NCBI GenBank assembly: GCA_015039465.1
Contig: MU130578.1
Span: 87,832 to 151,831 of the forward strand
Origin: Phlegmacium glaucopus
Lineage: Eukaryota > Basidiomycota > Agaricomycetes > Agaricales > Cortinariaceae
Reading direction: 5' to 3'
DNA length: 64,000 nucleotides
Each line of letters begins with the position of its first letter. Position 1 is the stretch's first letter. Below are positions 55,114 through 64,000 of the stretch, in pieces. The notes under the pieces were generated by a model. The model did no database searches. It was not told the DNA's origin and saw only the letters and a list, made by a program, of their open reading frames with translations. The position numbers and the translations under genes were made by a program.

Positions 55114-56429
55114 CGTGAGAAGAAAGCTTAAAAGTCGCCATCATGAAAATAAGCGGACTTTGAATTTGCTTACCTATTTTGGAAGCGGCCCTGAATCGCG
55201 TTCCTGGTCAACAAAACCATTCGTTCAACGATAACATCCTCATCGCTCATCATATCCTCAATGTCTTCCACTATGTTGTCTATCATTTACACTATCGACA
55301 TGCTCCTTAACATCTACCATCCGTTTGTCCCTTGGCTAGTGATACAACAAAGCGATCAATCTACTATTCGCATCGGTCATCGGCTCGCGTTTGATCGCAT
55401 CTATGGCCCATCATTTCAAGAACGGCCCGTTTATGGATGCATCAGCTACATCTCCCATTATGTCAAAGGCTTTGTCATCGTTGTTGTGGCTATGGACCCA
55501 CAAGTCTTCGCTTCAGCTATCTATCTTGCCATACCTCGCTTCTGGATCTCACTCAGTCCCCTATCCTCACTCATCTACCTCTTATCTTATCATTCACTGC
55601 CAAAACCATCATTCACGCGGTACCTGAAGCCTTCCCACCCTCTTTATGACAATTTAGGAAGTCCAGGAGGATCACGACTAAGCAGGAATTGCAGATGAAT
55701 CAGCAGCAGAGGATTATTCTCGCAGAGTGTCAAGTGTTATCAAGGCTGCGCGACATGGGACCATGGGCAAGTAGTGTTTTCTCGGGAACAAGGCTGCGCC
55801 TTTCAAGTGTTGACTCAGGACCTTTCACATTTTTGACATGACCACACGCCTATGGAGTTGATATATTTTTGCTATTGGACTATGTACACTGCCTTCTTTT
55901 CTTTTCTCTCGCACTTTGACACTTTACAGATTTTTTTATTGTTCCTTCTTCTTTTCCATTGTTCTTTTCTTCTCGCAGCTGTCCTCTCTTTATCTTTCTT
56001 CCTTTGACAGCGTGTACTTTGTTTCTTTTTATTGTTTTACATAGCCTCATCCTTAGGGTATAAATACTGCTCTTTTGTACCAGGATAGGGAGTTCATCTC
56101 AATTCATTCTTACCCCCCCACTTTCATCATCTCAGTGGAATTCCAGTGAATTCCTCCCTTAAGTTCGCTTTTCTTGCCCCTTACTGTCAATCTATACCCT
56201 ATCCCTCAACCGCTATAGTCTTACTGAAGACTCTCTCTTACCCATCCTCATCCTCGTCTTATACCTCATTCATCTTCCAAGACCTTCATCCTCCTCCTTC
56301 TCTTCTCTATTCTTTCCCCTTACCTCTGTGTGTTAAAAGTCAAGGTTATACCTTCCCTAAACGAACAACAGGGAGTCTCTTGACCTAAGGTCTGGTCCAC
56401 TGCTCTCTGGTTGGTGTTTATATACAACA
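55114..56429. other. Spacer with LTR-like features, no gene recognised
   Basis: From about 55735 (TGTTATCAAGGCTGCGC) onward the sequence is pyrimidine-rich with a GGGTATAAATACTGC TATA-like box at about 56060 and a CT-rich leader, as in retrotransposon LTRs. No second copy or target duplication is present, so this stays a suggestion. The open frame at 55261-55698 lacks coding character. Confidence 0.3.
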
Positions 56430-56440
56430 ACAACAACAAT

Positions 56441-56836
56441 TTATAGCGCGCCAAGGGTGTCGTTGTGGGTACAGTCGTTGTAGACATTGTAAAGGGTTAA
56501 GCTGCCATGGGTACCATTGAATCTCACTGCTGTGATATCTGCATTTGGGATGTCTAGCTGTGTGTATGAGTCAGTGGAGATATTAGTATTAATCATAAGT
56601 ATAGAATGGGTGTGAGAAACCCTGTCTAGGAGGTGGTCAGTAGGGTATAGGATACGCCAGTAGGTAGAACCTCTGGCGTTTTTGAAGAGATCCAGCCAGG
56701 GCTCCTGGATTGCTATTACGTCCCAGTCTTCGGGTGAGGCTGAGTTGAGTATGTATTGTTGGGCGAATCTGGACTTGTGGGTATTCTGTTGCCAGATACG
56801 GAGTTGACTTGGTGTTTTGGAGGGGCGTCTATTCAT
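56441..56836 (-). pseudogene. LINE ORF2, truncated after the start of the AP-endonuclease domain
   Basis: The 131-codon frame begins MNRRPSKTPSQLRIWQQN and carries endonuclease motif I (the N in WQQNTHKS) and the catalytic Glu context VIAIQEPWLD, then FNGTHGSLTLYNVYNDCT, and stops at the element's 3' tail. The remaining endonuclease motifs, RT and zinc finger are missing, so it has no autonomous activity. Confidence 0.8.
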
Positions 56837-58575
56837 TGAGAGGGTGGGGGGGATAGGGAGTGTCTTTGTTGGGACTGGGATCCTGGGCGGTTGGGAATAA
56901 TGAAGTGGTCGAGGTTAGCTTGACGTCGTGGAGGGGGTGGGAAGTCTTGGGAGAGGTTTGGGCATTGGGGCAGGGCATGGTCGATGCGGGGTCTGTGGAT
57001 TGGGGGTATGGTGGAGAGTTTTGGAGGGGCTGTGGCCCAGGTCCAACATTCACCAGTAGGGAAGTAGGGCATGCTGTTCTCGGGGTATCTGGCGTCGATG
57101 GCCGCACACTTGCTGTTGAACACAGGGCAGCTGCGGGAGTAGCTGGGGTGGGTCGAGCCCAGACCGCAAGAGTGGCATCGAGCTGGCTGATTGGGAGGGC
57201 AATTGATGGTGGTATGGCCGTTGCTGGCGCAGTGGGCACAGACCTCCGTACCATGGCAGCTTGCTTGTATATGACCATGTTCCTGGCATTTGTTGCAACG
57301 GATCGGCTCCTTGAGGTCTTTACGAACAGTTATGGCTTGGCCTTCGATGAAGACCTTCTTGCAGAGGAGGTGATTGGCGCTTTCTGGAGAGGCGCAGGCT
57401 ATCTTCAGGGATGCTACTTTCTGGTTGGGGGAACGACGGTCAGATTGTTTGATCCAGGAGGCTGAGAGAATGGAGCCGGGGGGTAGGTTGTTGTTGGATT
57501 CAATGTCTGTTAAAAGGTTAGCATTTTCAGGGTCAAAATTGCCTGTACAGGGAACAAATTTAAAAATGAGATTGTAACTCTTGGGTTTAATCAAGGCAGA
57601 GGGCCCAAGGCTGGAGGCCAGAAAGTAGGCATGATCCTTGGAATAGGATCTGAAACGGTCAGCAGATTCAGCAGAGTCAAGGTCAAAAAGGAAAGCTCCT
57701 CGTTCCAGGATTTGGATACCACATATGAATGTTTTGGGCCTGGCTGTGTCGTCCAGATCCCAGGAGGGCTGTTCGATCTCGTCGATATCTGCGAGGCTGT
57801 TGTTCATGGCCTCTCTAAGCTTCTTAATTGCTTCAGGCGAACGGTCCTTTGGGGAGGAAGGGTCGGTAGGGTCACTCTGGACTAGTACGGAACGGGCGGC
57901 AAGGAGAAGCCTTTGCTGAAGGCGAGTGGTGGCATCTGAGGCATGCAAATTGTGTGATTTGGAGGGGAGGGATGGCAAGGAGGGTTGGAGGCTTGGGAGC
58001 GAGGGCCAAGGGGTATTAGTGGGTACAGCGGTTGGACTTAGGGTGGAGAGCTTGGCAACAATGCCCGATAAGCTTTCTACAGCTGCATCGTTCTTGGTGG
58101 CAGCCTCCTTAAGGCCTAGGGTGGTGCTGGCTTGTTGAATGGAGCTGGCCTCAAGGAAGGTTTGGGTGGCCGAAAGCTCCGAGACGATTGAGGTTAGTTC
58201 GGATTTTACCTTAGTCGCTACAGCAGAAGCGAGTATGGAAGAGACATTGTCGGAGATGTCGTCTTCCAGGATGAAGGCGGCTGCTCTGATGGCGTTGGCT
58301 GCTTTGGGGGGTATTTTCGGGAGGAGAGATGTTGTTAGGAGAATTTTGACCATCTTGGCGTGGTCATAATCTTCTCCGGCCAGGACCCAGCCCTTCGTCT
58401 CTAACCATTTACGGGCATCTATACTGTCAGTAACGGGCCCTGGATTACCGGTGATCAAAGCATTGATGTCCGAACGCGTAGCTAGTCCTTTTTGAGAGCC
58501 TGCTGGGGTCCCATCGCGCTGGGATGCGCTGGCAAAATTTCTCGAGGACCTACCCTTGTCTTTGTCCTTGTCCAT
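56833..58575 (-). CDS. LINE ORF1 protein (Gag-like, three CCHC-type zinc knuckles)
   Basis: A 580-codon uninterrupted frame. It starts MDKDKDKGRSSRNFASASQR, with a helical middle part (SELTSIVSELSATQTFLEAS, a likely coiled coil). A central domain (FICGIQILERGAFLFDLDSA, VASLKIACASPESANHLLC) fits the RRM-like/Gag region that precedes zinc knuckles in Tad and jockey elements. The knuckles are CNKCQEHGHIQASC, CAHCASNGHTTINC and CHSCGLGSTHPSYSRSC. These bind element RNA. The stop codon overlaps the start of ORF2 as ATGA (56833-56836), a termination-reinitiation arrangement. The intact length argues for recent activity or trans-mobilisation. Confidence 0.85.
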   Translation of the reverse strand: MDKDKDKGRSSRNFASASQRDGTPAGSQKGLATRSDINALITGNPGPVTDSIDARKWLETKGWVLAGEDYDHAKMVKILLTTSLLPKIPPKAANAIRAAAFILEDDISDNVSSILASAVATKVKSELTSIVSELSATQTFLEASSIQQASTTLGLKEAATKNDAAVESLSGIVAKLSTLSPTAVPTNTPWPSLPSLQPSLPSLPSKSHNLHASDATTRLQQRLLLAARSVLVQSDPTDPSSPKDRSPEAIKKLREAMNNSLADIDEIEQPSWDLDDTARPKTFICGIQILERGAFLFDLDSAESADRFRSYSKDHAYFLASSLGPSALIKPKSYNLIFKFVPCTGNFDPENANLLTDIESNNNLPPGSILSASWIKQSDRRSPNQKVASLKIACASPESANHLLCKKVFIEGQAITVRKDLKEPIRCNKCQEHGHIQASCHGTEVCAHCASNGHTTINCPPNQPARCHSCGLGSTHPSYSRSCPVFNSKCAAIDARYPENSMPYFPTGECWTWATAPPKLSTIPPIHRPRIDHALPQCPNLSQDFPPPPRRQANLDHFIIPNRPGSQSQQRHSLSPPPSQ

Positions 58576-58790
58576 GATGGTCAGTGGTGGGGGGGGGCGT
58601 GGAAAAGAGAGCCAAGTGAAAGGCGAGTATGGAGGGTAGATAGGAAGGAAGATAAGGTGGAGGATAAAAGTTTAGTTACGATGGATAAGAGAAGGGAGAA
58701 ATTAGGAGAGAATTAGTTAGCTTAGTGGCGACAAGAACCAGGACCCCGGAAGGGAAGATGGTGGTAAGGAGTCAAGAAGCGTCCCTGGGG

Positions 58791-59036
58791 GGTATTTAAG
58801 TACTAATATGGACATAATGGAGATATGTAAATAAAGAAAGAAATGGCATGATAAATAAAGATAATAAAAATGGTGTCATGTGAAAATAAATAAAATAATA
58901 AATACACAAAGTTGGAGTCAGGTCTAGATTCAGAAGTTGAATTGGGAGTTGGTTCAGGGGTTGGTTCGGGAGTTGGTTCAGGATCAGGCCCAATTGGGAG
59001 TTGGGGGTTGGGGAATAAACTGGGTGTCCCCTAACA
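58791..59036 (-). repeat. LTR fragment of the TGTTAGGGG family
   Basis: On the minus strand it starts TGTTAGGGGACACCCAG at 59036. The body (TATTTAAGTACTAATATGGACATAA read on plus) parallels 59970-60322. It is cut where the LINE begins, and the other LTR part is not found across the LINE. Confidence 0.65.
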
Positions 59037-59064
59037 GATTCCATATGGATCAAGGTATATCCAT

Positions 59065-59592
59065 TAGTGTTTGAAGGTTAGGTTAGTTAACTGGGAAATA
59101 ACCAAGACTAACCGGACCTAACTGCAAAACTAACCTAACTGCAGTTAGGGTTAGTCAATTTTGAAAATAAAATAACTGGTTATAACTACCCCTATTTTAC
59201 CCCTTCAAAATGTGCCTAAGAACATCAATAACACTCAATATTTGACTGAGTTATTGTCAAATCTCTAAATATTAGTCAAAATTGTAGATTTTTAAGATTA
59301 TTTTCATAAATATGTCAATTCTTCACCAAATTAAGTGTTCCTTGGCTTGTTTTAAAGCTAAAATAAGTGGAAATAATATTTATTGAGACATATACCGACA
59401 TATTTGCCTTTTTTTTGCTGAATTTCAATTTTCCGGTCCTAACTGGTTAGTAACTGCAAATAACCAACTATAACTGGTTAGTTGTGGTCCAGTTAGGTTA
59501 TTTTTAGTTCTGGGATGAAAGCTAACTAATCTCGGTATTGGTTAGAGCCCCTGGGCACCAAAAACCGGACCGGACCGGACTTTTGAACACTA
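59065..59592. mobile_element. Non-autonomous hAT-like MITE (528 bp) with perfect 8-bp target duplication
   Basis: Ends TAGTGTTTGAAGG and (inverted) TAGTGTTCAAAAG. The flanks ATATCCAT at 59057-59064 and 59593-59600 are identical. Subterminal regions are full of AACTAACC/GGTTAGTT words in both orientations; the AT-rich centre has no frame. Confidence 0.88.
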
Positions 59593-59600
59593 ATATCCAT

Positions 59601-59790
59601 TTCATCTGGACTCCATCATCATTTCATATGGATTCCATGCTAAAATTCCATGGACTAGACACATGGATTCCATTTGGATTCTATGGACTAGATCCATAAA
59701 AATAAATTTGACATCTGTAGGAATTGAACCCTCAACCTCAGTAATAATATCCAGCACTCGAACCTACTGAGCCACACTGGCTTTGTTATA
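59601..59790 (-). mobile_element. SINE-like sequence with tRNA-type A and B boxes
   Basis: On the minus strand, TGGCTCAGTAGG (59763-59774) and GGTTCAATTCC (59720-59730) match the RNA polymerase III A and B boxes with tRNA-like spacing. The acceptor and anticodon stems do not pair, so it is not a tRNA gene. The downstream body has ATGGATTCCAT-type palindromic words shared with 7210-7330. Confidence 0.5.
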
Positions 59791-59828
59791 CAAAAAAATA
59801 AAATCTAATTAACCCATCACAGCAAGGG

Positions 59829-60322
59829 TGTTAGGGCAACTGTGGTACTGACTTAGTCAGACTAGCAGGGGATCCAAAGTTAATAATATTTGTAAGTATT
59901 AGGTTACATCAACTCACCTAGCAGGGGATCCAAAGAGGAAAGGATAGGGATCCCTGCTAGGATAGTGGGCTATTTAAGTACTAAGATGGACATAACAGAG
60001 ATATGTAAATAAAATTTAATAAATAAAGAAATGGTGTGATAATAAAGATAATAAAAATGGTGTCATGTGAAGATAAAATAAAATAATAAAATAAGAAGTC
60101 GAAATTGGATTGGGAGTTGGACCGGGACTGATTGTGATTTGGAAGTTGAATTGGTTGGCTTAGGTTTGGGTCAGTTTTGTAGATGAGGTGGAATGTACCA
60201 AGCCATGGTTGGGTCTTGATTCTGGAGTAGAATCGGGAGATGGTTTGAAGTCGAGAGTGGAGTCAGGTTCGGGCCCAACTGGGATTTGGTGCTTCAGTTG
60301 AAAACTGGGTGTCCCCTAACAA
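59829..60322 (-). repeat. Solo LTR (494 bp, minus orientation) with 5-bp target duplication
   Basis: On plus it starts TGTTAGGGCAACTG and ends GGTGTCCCCTAACA. The flanks AAGGG at 59824-59828 and 60323-60327 are identical. Shares GGATCCAAAG words and ends with the LTRs at 39146 and 42472. Confidence 0.88.
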
Positions 60323-60516
60323 AGGGCTTGTGACATACCCTTTCTATCCATTGATGTTTTTGCCCTTTGCCCCCATCACCACCATCATTGTCACTGTCAC
60401 CATCACCACTGCTATCACCTCCCACCATCACCACCACAATTTTAACCAATCACAGTGGCCACATATGCACCAGATCCAGCTGCAAATATGGCCCCTCAAA
60501 CACTGATGAGCAGGTG

Positions 60517-61607
60517 GAGTTCTTTACTCTCCCCCACCTAATCCACACAGAGTCCATGCAGAGTCTGAGCAGTCTGTGTGGACTGTCCAAGCAATTTTTT
60601 GGCAGAGGGACCAGCTGTACCTTACACTCCCCCACCTAATCCACATGGACTCCACACAGAATCTGCATAGAGTCCAAGTAAGGTCCAAATAGAGTGCTAG
60701 GAGTCCAAGTGAAGTCTGAGCTGGCTGCTGCTGTCTGAGTGAAGTCCAAGCTACAGTGAATTTCTGGCTGTTCAAACAAAAATTTCTAGTAAAGTCCAAG
60801 TAAAGTCTGAGCAATGTCTGAGTAGTCCAAGCAAAAAAAAAAAAAGTTTCTAAGTCCTATTCCTGTATTAGTCCAAGTGAAGTCCAAGTGAAGTCCAAGC
60901 AAAGTCTGAGTGAAGTCTGAGTGAATTTTGTATGATTCTGAGCAATGTTTTCATAAATACCAGAATTTTTACTTATTTCTTAGGTATATAGAAACTTAGC
61001 CAAGTAGGCATGGAACTATTAATTATATTTATTACTAACTTAGCATTCATTTATAAATAGAATAAAATATATCAAAATAAATAAATAACATGCCCTGTCA
61101 TCTAACTGGTAAAACAAGTTAATATCAGTATTAACATCAACCTTAGTTAATATTTCATTCAATTTTCCTCAACAGGAAATACCATTACTATATTACTACA
61201 AAATTATATTGATTATATCAATTACTTACTTATAATTGATTTACCAAAAAAAAAAAAAGGGGGGTTGCCTTGGTTCAGTTTATGTGGTAAAATAAACTAC
61301 AAAGGATTAATACTTAAGGAATTAAATAACAAACCCCTTTGGAGAATAACCAGCCAAATTTCCATTCCTAGTCTGAGCTTAGTCCATGCAGAGTCCAAGT
61401 GGACTCCTAGCAGAGTGCTAGGACTAGTCCAAGCTCAGTCTGTGTGGAGTCCGAGTTTAGTCCACTTGGACTCCACTCAGACTAGGAACAGAAATTTAGC
61501 TGGTCCTTCTGCCAAAAGGATTGCTCAGACAGTCTGCACAGACTGCTTGGACTCCATGTGGACTACTCAGACTCTGTGTGGATTAGGTGGGGGGGAGTAA
61601 AGAACTC
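60517..61607. mobile_element. Terminal-inverted-repeat element with AGTCCAAGTGA arrays
   Basis: Left GAGTTCTTTACTCTCCCCCA then CCTAATCCACACAGAGTC; right end is the inverted counterpart with only small differences over about 35 bp. Between them are tandem 11-bp words AGTCCAAGTGA/AGTCTGAGTGA (mainly 60660-60930 and 61375-61470) and an AT-rich centre. No target duplication was recognised and no coding frame is supported. Confidence 0.6.
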
Positions 61608-61778
61608 ACATATTTGGGTTTAGCATTTCCATAGACAGTACCATAGGTAGAGTGGGCATCTCCTTGGTAGATATAGATGTTGTTTATAAGGCTACTTTAT
61701 TGTGTGTCTACTCTATATTGATGCTATCCCAAGACCTTGAGACCATATTTCCAGCTTGTTGTGAGCATGGGAAAATAT

Positions 61779-61948
61779 GCATCAGGAAAAACACTTTGGC
61801 TCTAAGAGTCTCTCAGAGCAACCTCAAAAATTTAAGTGTACAAATCACTAAAAAAATGCATTTGAAACATATTTATTTTTTTGAGGTTGGTCTGAGAGAC
61901 TCCCAGAGTAGCTAGAGTGTCTTAGAGCTAAAGTGTTTTTCCTGATGC
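61779..61948. mobile_element. Palindromic MITE (170 bp)
   Basis: Ends GCATCAGGAAAAACACTTTG and (inverted) GCATCAGGAAAAACACTTTA. The arms extend inward over CTCTAAGA and GTCTCTCAGA-CAACCTCAAA words. Flanked by TAT on both sides (61776-61778 and 61949-61951), which fits a 2-3 bp duplication of Tc1/mariner or PIF/Harbinger type. Confidence 0.75.
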
Positions 61949-62189
61949 TATCCAATGTCGGGAAACCTAAACGTGCTTTGTAAGCATCACACTTTAATCA
62001 CGCTTCCTGATAAGGATGTGGTTGGAAATATAAACTTGCCCTGGGACAAGCATTTCATGTATTTTAGACATTTAAACTGCATAATATATAAGGATCACTC
62101 AATCTTCTGAAAACTCCAAACGTCGGGGTAAAAAACAGCTGGGAACACAATTCGGCCATTGTTCTAAGGGTAACTTTCACATCACAAGG

Positions 62190-62299
62190 CCTTAACAGGA
62201 CCATAATGCCGGAAAGGCAACCGTGACCAAATTGTGACAAAGGCTGAATTGTCACAATTTGGTCACAGTTGCCTTTTCAGCATTATGGCCCTGTTAAGG
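62190..62299. repeat. Near-perfect long hairpin (about 110 bp)
   Basis: The left arm CCTTAACAGGACCATAATGC, then AAGGCAACCGTGACCAAATTGTGACAA-type sequence, pairs with the right arm over about 48 bp with few mismatches and a loop of about 10 nt near 62243. Could be a fold-back element or, if transcribed, a small-RNA precursor. Confidence 0.8.
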
Positions 62300-62517
62300 G
62301 GATGAACAATCCCTGATATGGCCACAGACATGTCACGTCACGTCACATTCCCAAAAGCGTGACAAATGTTGAGACACATGTTTCTCACTCAGTTTTTCAT
62401 AGATTACCATGATTTTTTTTGCAAAATATACATACTACATCATGTTCAGAGTATGTGAGATCTCAAAAATGTCAAAAAAATAAGGTTTTTTACACTGTCA
62501 GAGTGAAACTAAGTATG

Positions 62518-63998
62518 CTACTCAGACTCTGTCTCCCAACTCCTCTCATCATCATCATTATCAACCCCCTCTATCCTACCTTCACTACCAAAGTCAAATT
62601 CTTCTCCTGAACTACTGCCTTCAGTTTCTAAATCTTGTGCAATGACCCATTCCTTTGTATTATAGAGATCCACAGCCTCTGAAAGTCCTTTCCTGATGTC
62701 AGCAACCAAGGTATTTTGTTTCATTCCTTTCAGGTTTGGAGCTCCAGCAGCTTGGTAAACCTTCAACTGATCTTTTAGAGCTTGACCTTTAAGTGCAACA
62801 ACCTTTTCTTTGTCTAGTATGAGGCCAGTTCCTGCTATACGTGCTGCATTCTCAGTGACTTTTTGTTTGCTATTCACCAATTTTGATGCACATTTTGCCT
62901 CCTGAAATTGTACCTGTTCCTTTCTCCACTTCTTCTCTTCACCACCTGACTCCTGTGCTAGCTTATGGAGAAATGCATAATCCTCAGCCTCTGTGAACTT
63001 CTCCTTCATAAATGCTGCAGTGTCATTTTGGAAAAACATAGCCAGTGCATTGTGACTGAGCAATGTTAGTTGTGGTTGCCGACGCATCAGAACATGAAAT
63101 GATCCCAGAGCACCTTCATTGACATCATTAGTTGATGGCATCCATGCACGTTCCTTCTCCTCTGCTGTTGCTTCATCAATTAGGCCTCCTGGAGCAAATT
63201 CCGAAATGAAGCGCTCCCATGTTTCCTTTCCACCAACCAAAAAGGCCACCAATAAGTCTCTCAGGAGTGGTAGTTCTGGCATCATTTCCATAATGGCAGC
63301 CATAACCTTTGGATTTTGCCATTCTTCCCCATCTAGAGATCCTGTTATATGTGTTGCATCAGAACCAATGAGTAGGTCTGGGTTATCAATGAGATCCTGC
63401 ATATGTTTGTAAACCTTGTGATGAAAATCACCAAGATCAAGCATATTCTTTTGCTTGTCACCAGATTGTCAAATTTCCTTTATGTAGGGATGAGAGATGG
63501 CCTGTCCATATAGAGCAAGTACTGCAAGCTCTGTTTTTGTTGCAGTGCAATGGAGAGCCTTCCAGAGATTTTTCTCCATATGATTGAATTGAGAGCTCCC
63601 CTTGAAGTCACAAAGATGCACAAGAAACTTTATAAATTGAGGGAGATGGAGTATGAGCATAGCTGAGGCCTCACAATATGATTGGAATCAGTTGTTGGAT
63701 GTGTCAGGAAATGTAAATGGGGTTCCAACATTTTCAAACCACCACCATCAAAATTTGTCATGGTGACCCTTCTTATCATCTTTGTGATTAAAAATTGCAC
63801 CAGCAATTTGTGCTGTTTTAATAGCACCACAATTTGTTGTTTCAAGTGCACGGTCCTGAGCACGAGTTGCTGTATCACCTCAAGCAACCTGAATATCCCG
63901 CTCTCTGATAACAGGTGCATTGTCACGATTTGGGAGAAGCACTGGACCATCAAGGTGATTATGTTGAATCCACCAGTGAATGACTGCAGAATACCCAC
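62518..63998 (-). pseudogene. Multi-copy-type agaricomycete protein of unknown function, four in-frame TGA codons (partial)
   Basis: One continuous frame enters from the right edge: GGYSAVIHWWIQHNHLDGPV, VLLPNRDNAPVIRER, KTAQIAGAIFNHKDDKKGHH, FNHMEKNLWKALHCTATKTE, LAVLALYGQAISHPYIKEI, then APGGLIDEATAEEKERAWMP, STNDVNEGALGSFHVLMRRQ and an acidic C-terminus ending ERSWETESE at 62518. Stops at 63880-63882, 63748-63750, 63688-63690 and 63469-63471 are all TGA and all in the same frame, with no frameshift. I recall homologues in many copies in agaricomycetes (unverified), most with Arg at two of these positions, as expected for CGA-to-TGA decay. Function unknown; the copy number suggests a link to transposons. 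Confidence 0.7.
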
Positions 63999-64000
63999 CA

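Larger units (their letters stand above)
56430..58790 (-). mobile_element. Internally deleted LINE (Tad-like), ORF1 plus start of ORF2
   Basis: The element runs on the minus strand from about 58790. ORF1 is complete, ORF2 stops after the first third of the endonuclease domain, and a TTGTTGTTGTTGTTG tail ends the element at about 56430. RT and the rest of ORF2 are missing. This ORF1-bearing, RT-lacking structure resembles mammalian half-LINEs in design. Confidence 0.7.

Noticed and set aside
55261..55698. 145-codon plus-strand frame as a gene
   Set aside because: Hydrophobic, Ser/Tyr/His-rich random-looking composition, no introns, no family features.
59706..59781. A tRNA gene on the minus strand
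   Set aside because: A and B boxes fit, but acceptor and anticodon stems do not pair and no sensible anticodon loop forms; kept as SINE-like.
63880..63882. Reassignment of TGA as a sense codon, given repeated in-frame TGA
   Set aside because: Intact genes in the window (NAP1, the LINE ORF1) end in TGA, so TGA is a normal stop here.

Overview
The window looks like nuclear DNA of a filamentous basidiomycete, most likely an agaricomycete. The evidence is the many 50-70 bp GT-AG introns with CTNAC-type branch sites, a Pma1-like P-type ATPase, an NB-ARC/TPR STAND protein, and a dense load of fungal transposons (Ngaro-like, Ty3-like, Tad-like LINE, hAT). The species is not identifiable from the sequence alone. 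An assembly gap (N, 9166-9998) lies inside the TPR array.

Layout. 1-3212 (minus): plasma-membrane H+-ATPase homologue, cut by the left edge, in which nearly every catalytic and transport residue is replaced and one frame break is present. 3750-8790: remnant of an agaricomycete hypothetical gene, followed by a striking 1.2 kb tandem array in which every unit looks like a complete mini-intron. 8791-12989 (minus): NB-ARC/TPR gene with tandemly duplicated 5' exons. 15540-28211: the ordinary gene island, with a two-helix membrane protein, aldehyde dehydrogenase, NAP1-type histone chaperone and a GPI-anchored secreted protein. 28758-42876: nested transposon block, containing a host gene split by a hAT element (8-bp duplication), an Ngaro-like tyrosine-recombinase retroelement, an LTR element encoding only proteins of unknown function whose 3' LTR is itself split by a second hAT element, a helicase fragment, a hAT transposase remnant, a solo LTR and a gag-only Ty3-like element. 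42877-55113: region saturated with GCCGGCAC-type motifs, dispersed direct repeats and short-period satellites; it carries a divergent pair of TE-associated-looking genes (52135-53009 and 53231-55113) and a 1.75 kb hAT-like element packed with 10/20-bp-period arrays of palindromes. 56430-63998: an ORF1-only LINE, a third hAT MITE, an LTR fragment and a solo LTR, a SINE-like sequence, fold-back elements, and a multi-copy-type gene decayed by four in-frame TGA codons.

How the parts relate. The housekeeping island (15.5-28.2 kb) is intact and compact. The flanks are shaped by transposition: at least three hAT insertions are dated relative to their targets by perfect 8-bp duplications, and solo LTRs by 5-bp duplications. 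Several decayed coding regions are interrupted mainly by TGA or TAG codons, as expected from C-to-T decay. The most unusual items are the pseudo-H+-ATPase, the tandem mini-intron array with 3-nt inter-splice 'exons', and the helically phased palindrome arrays inside a hAT-like element. No system of clearly prokaryotic type (CRISPR, operon) is present.
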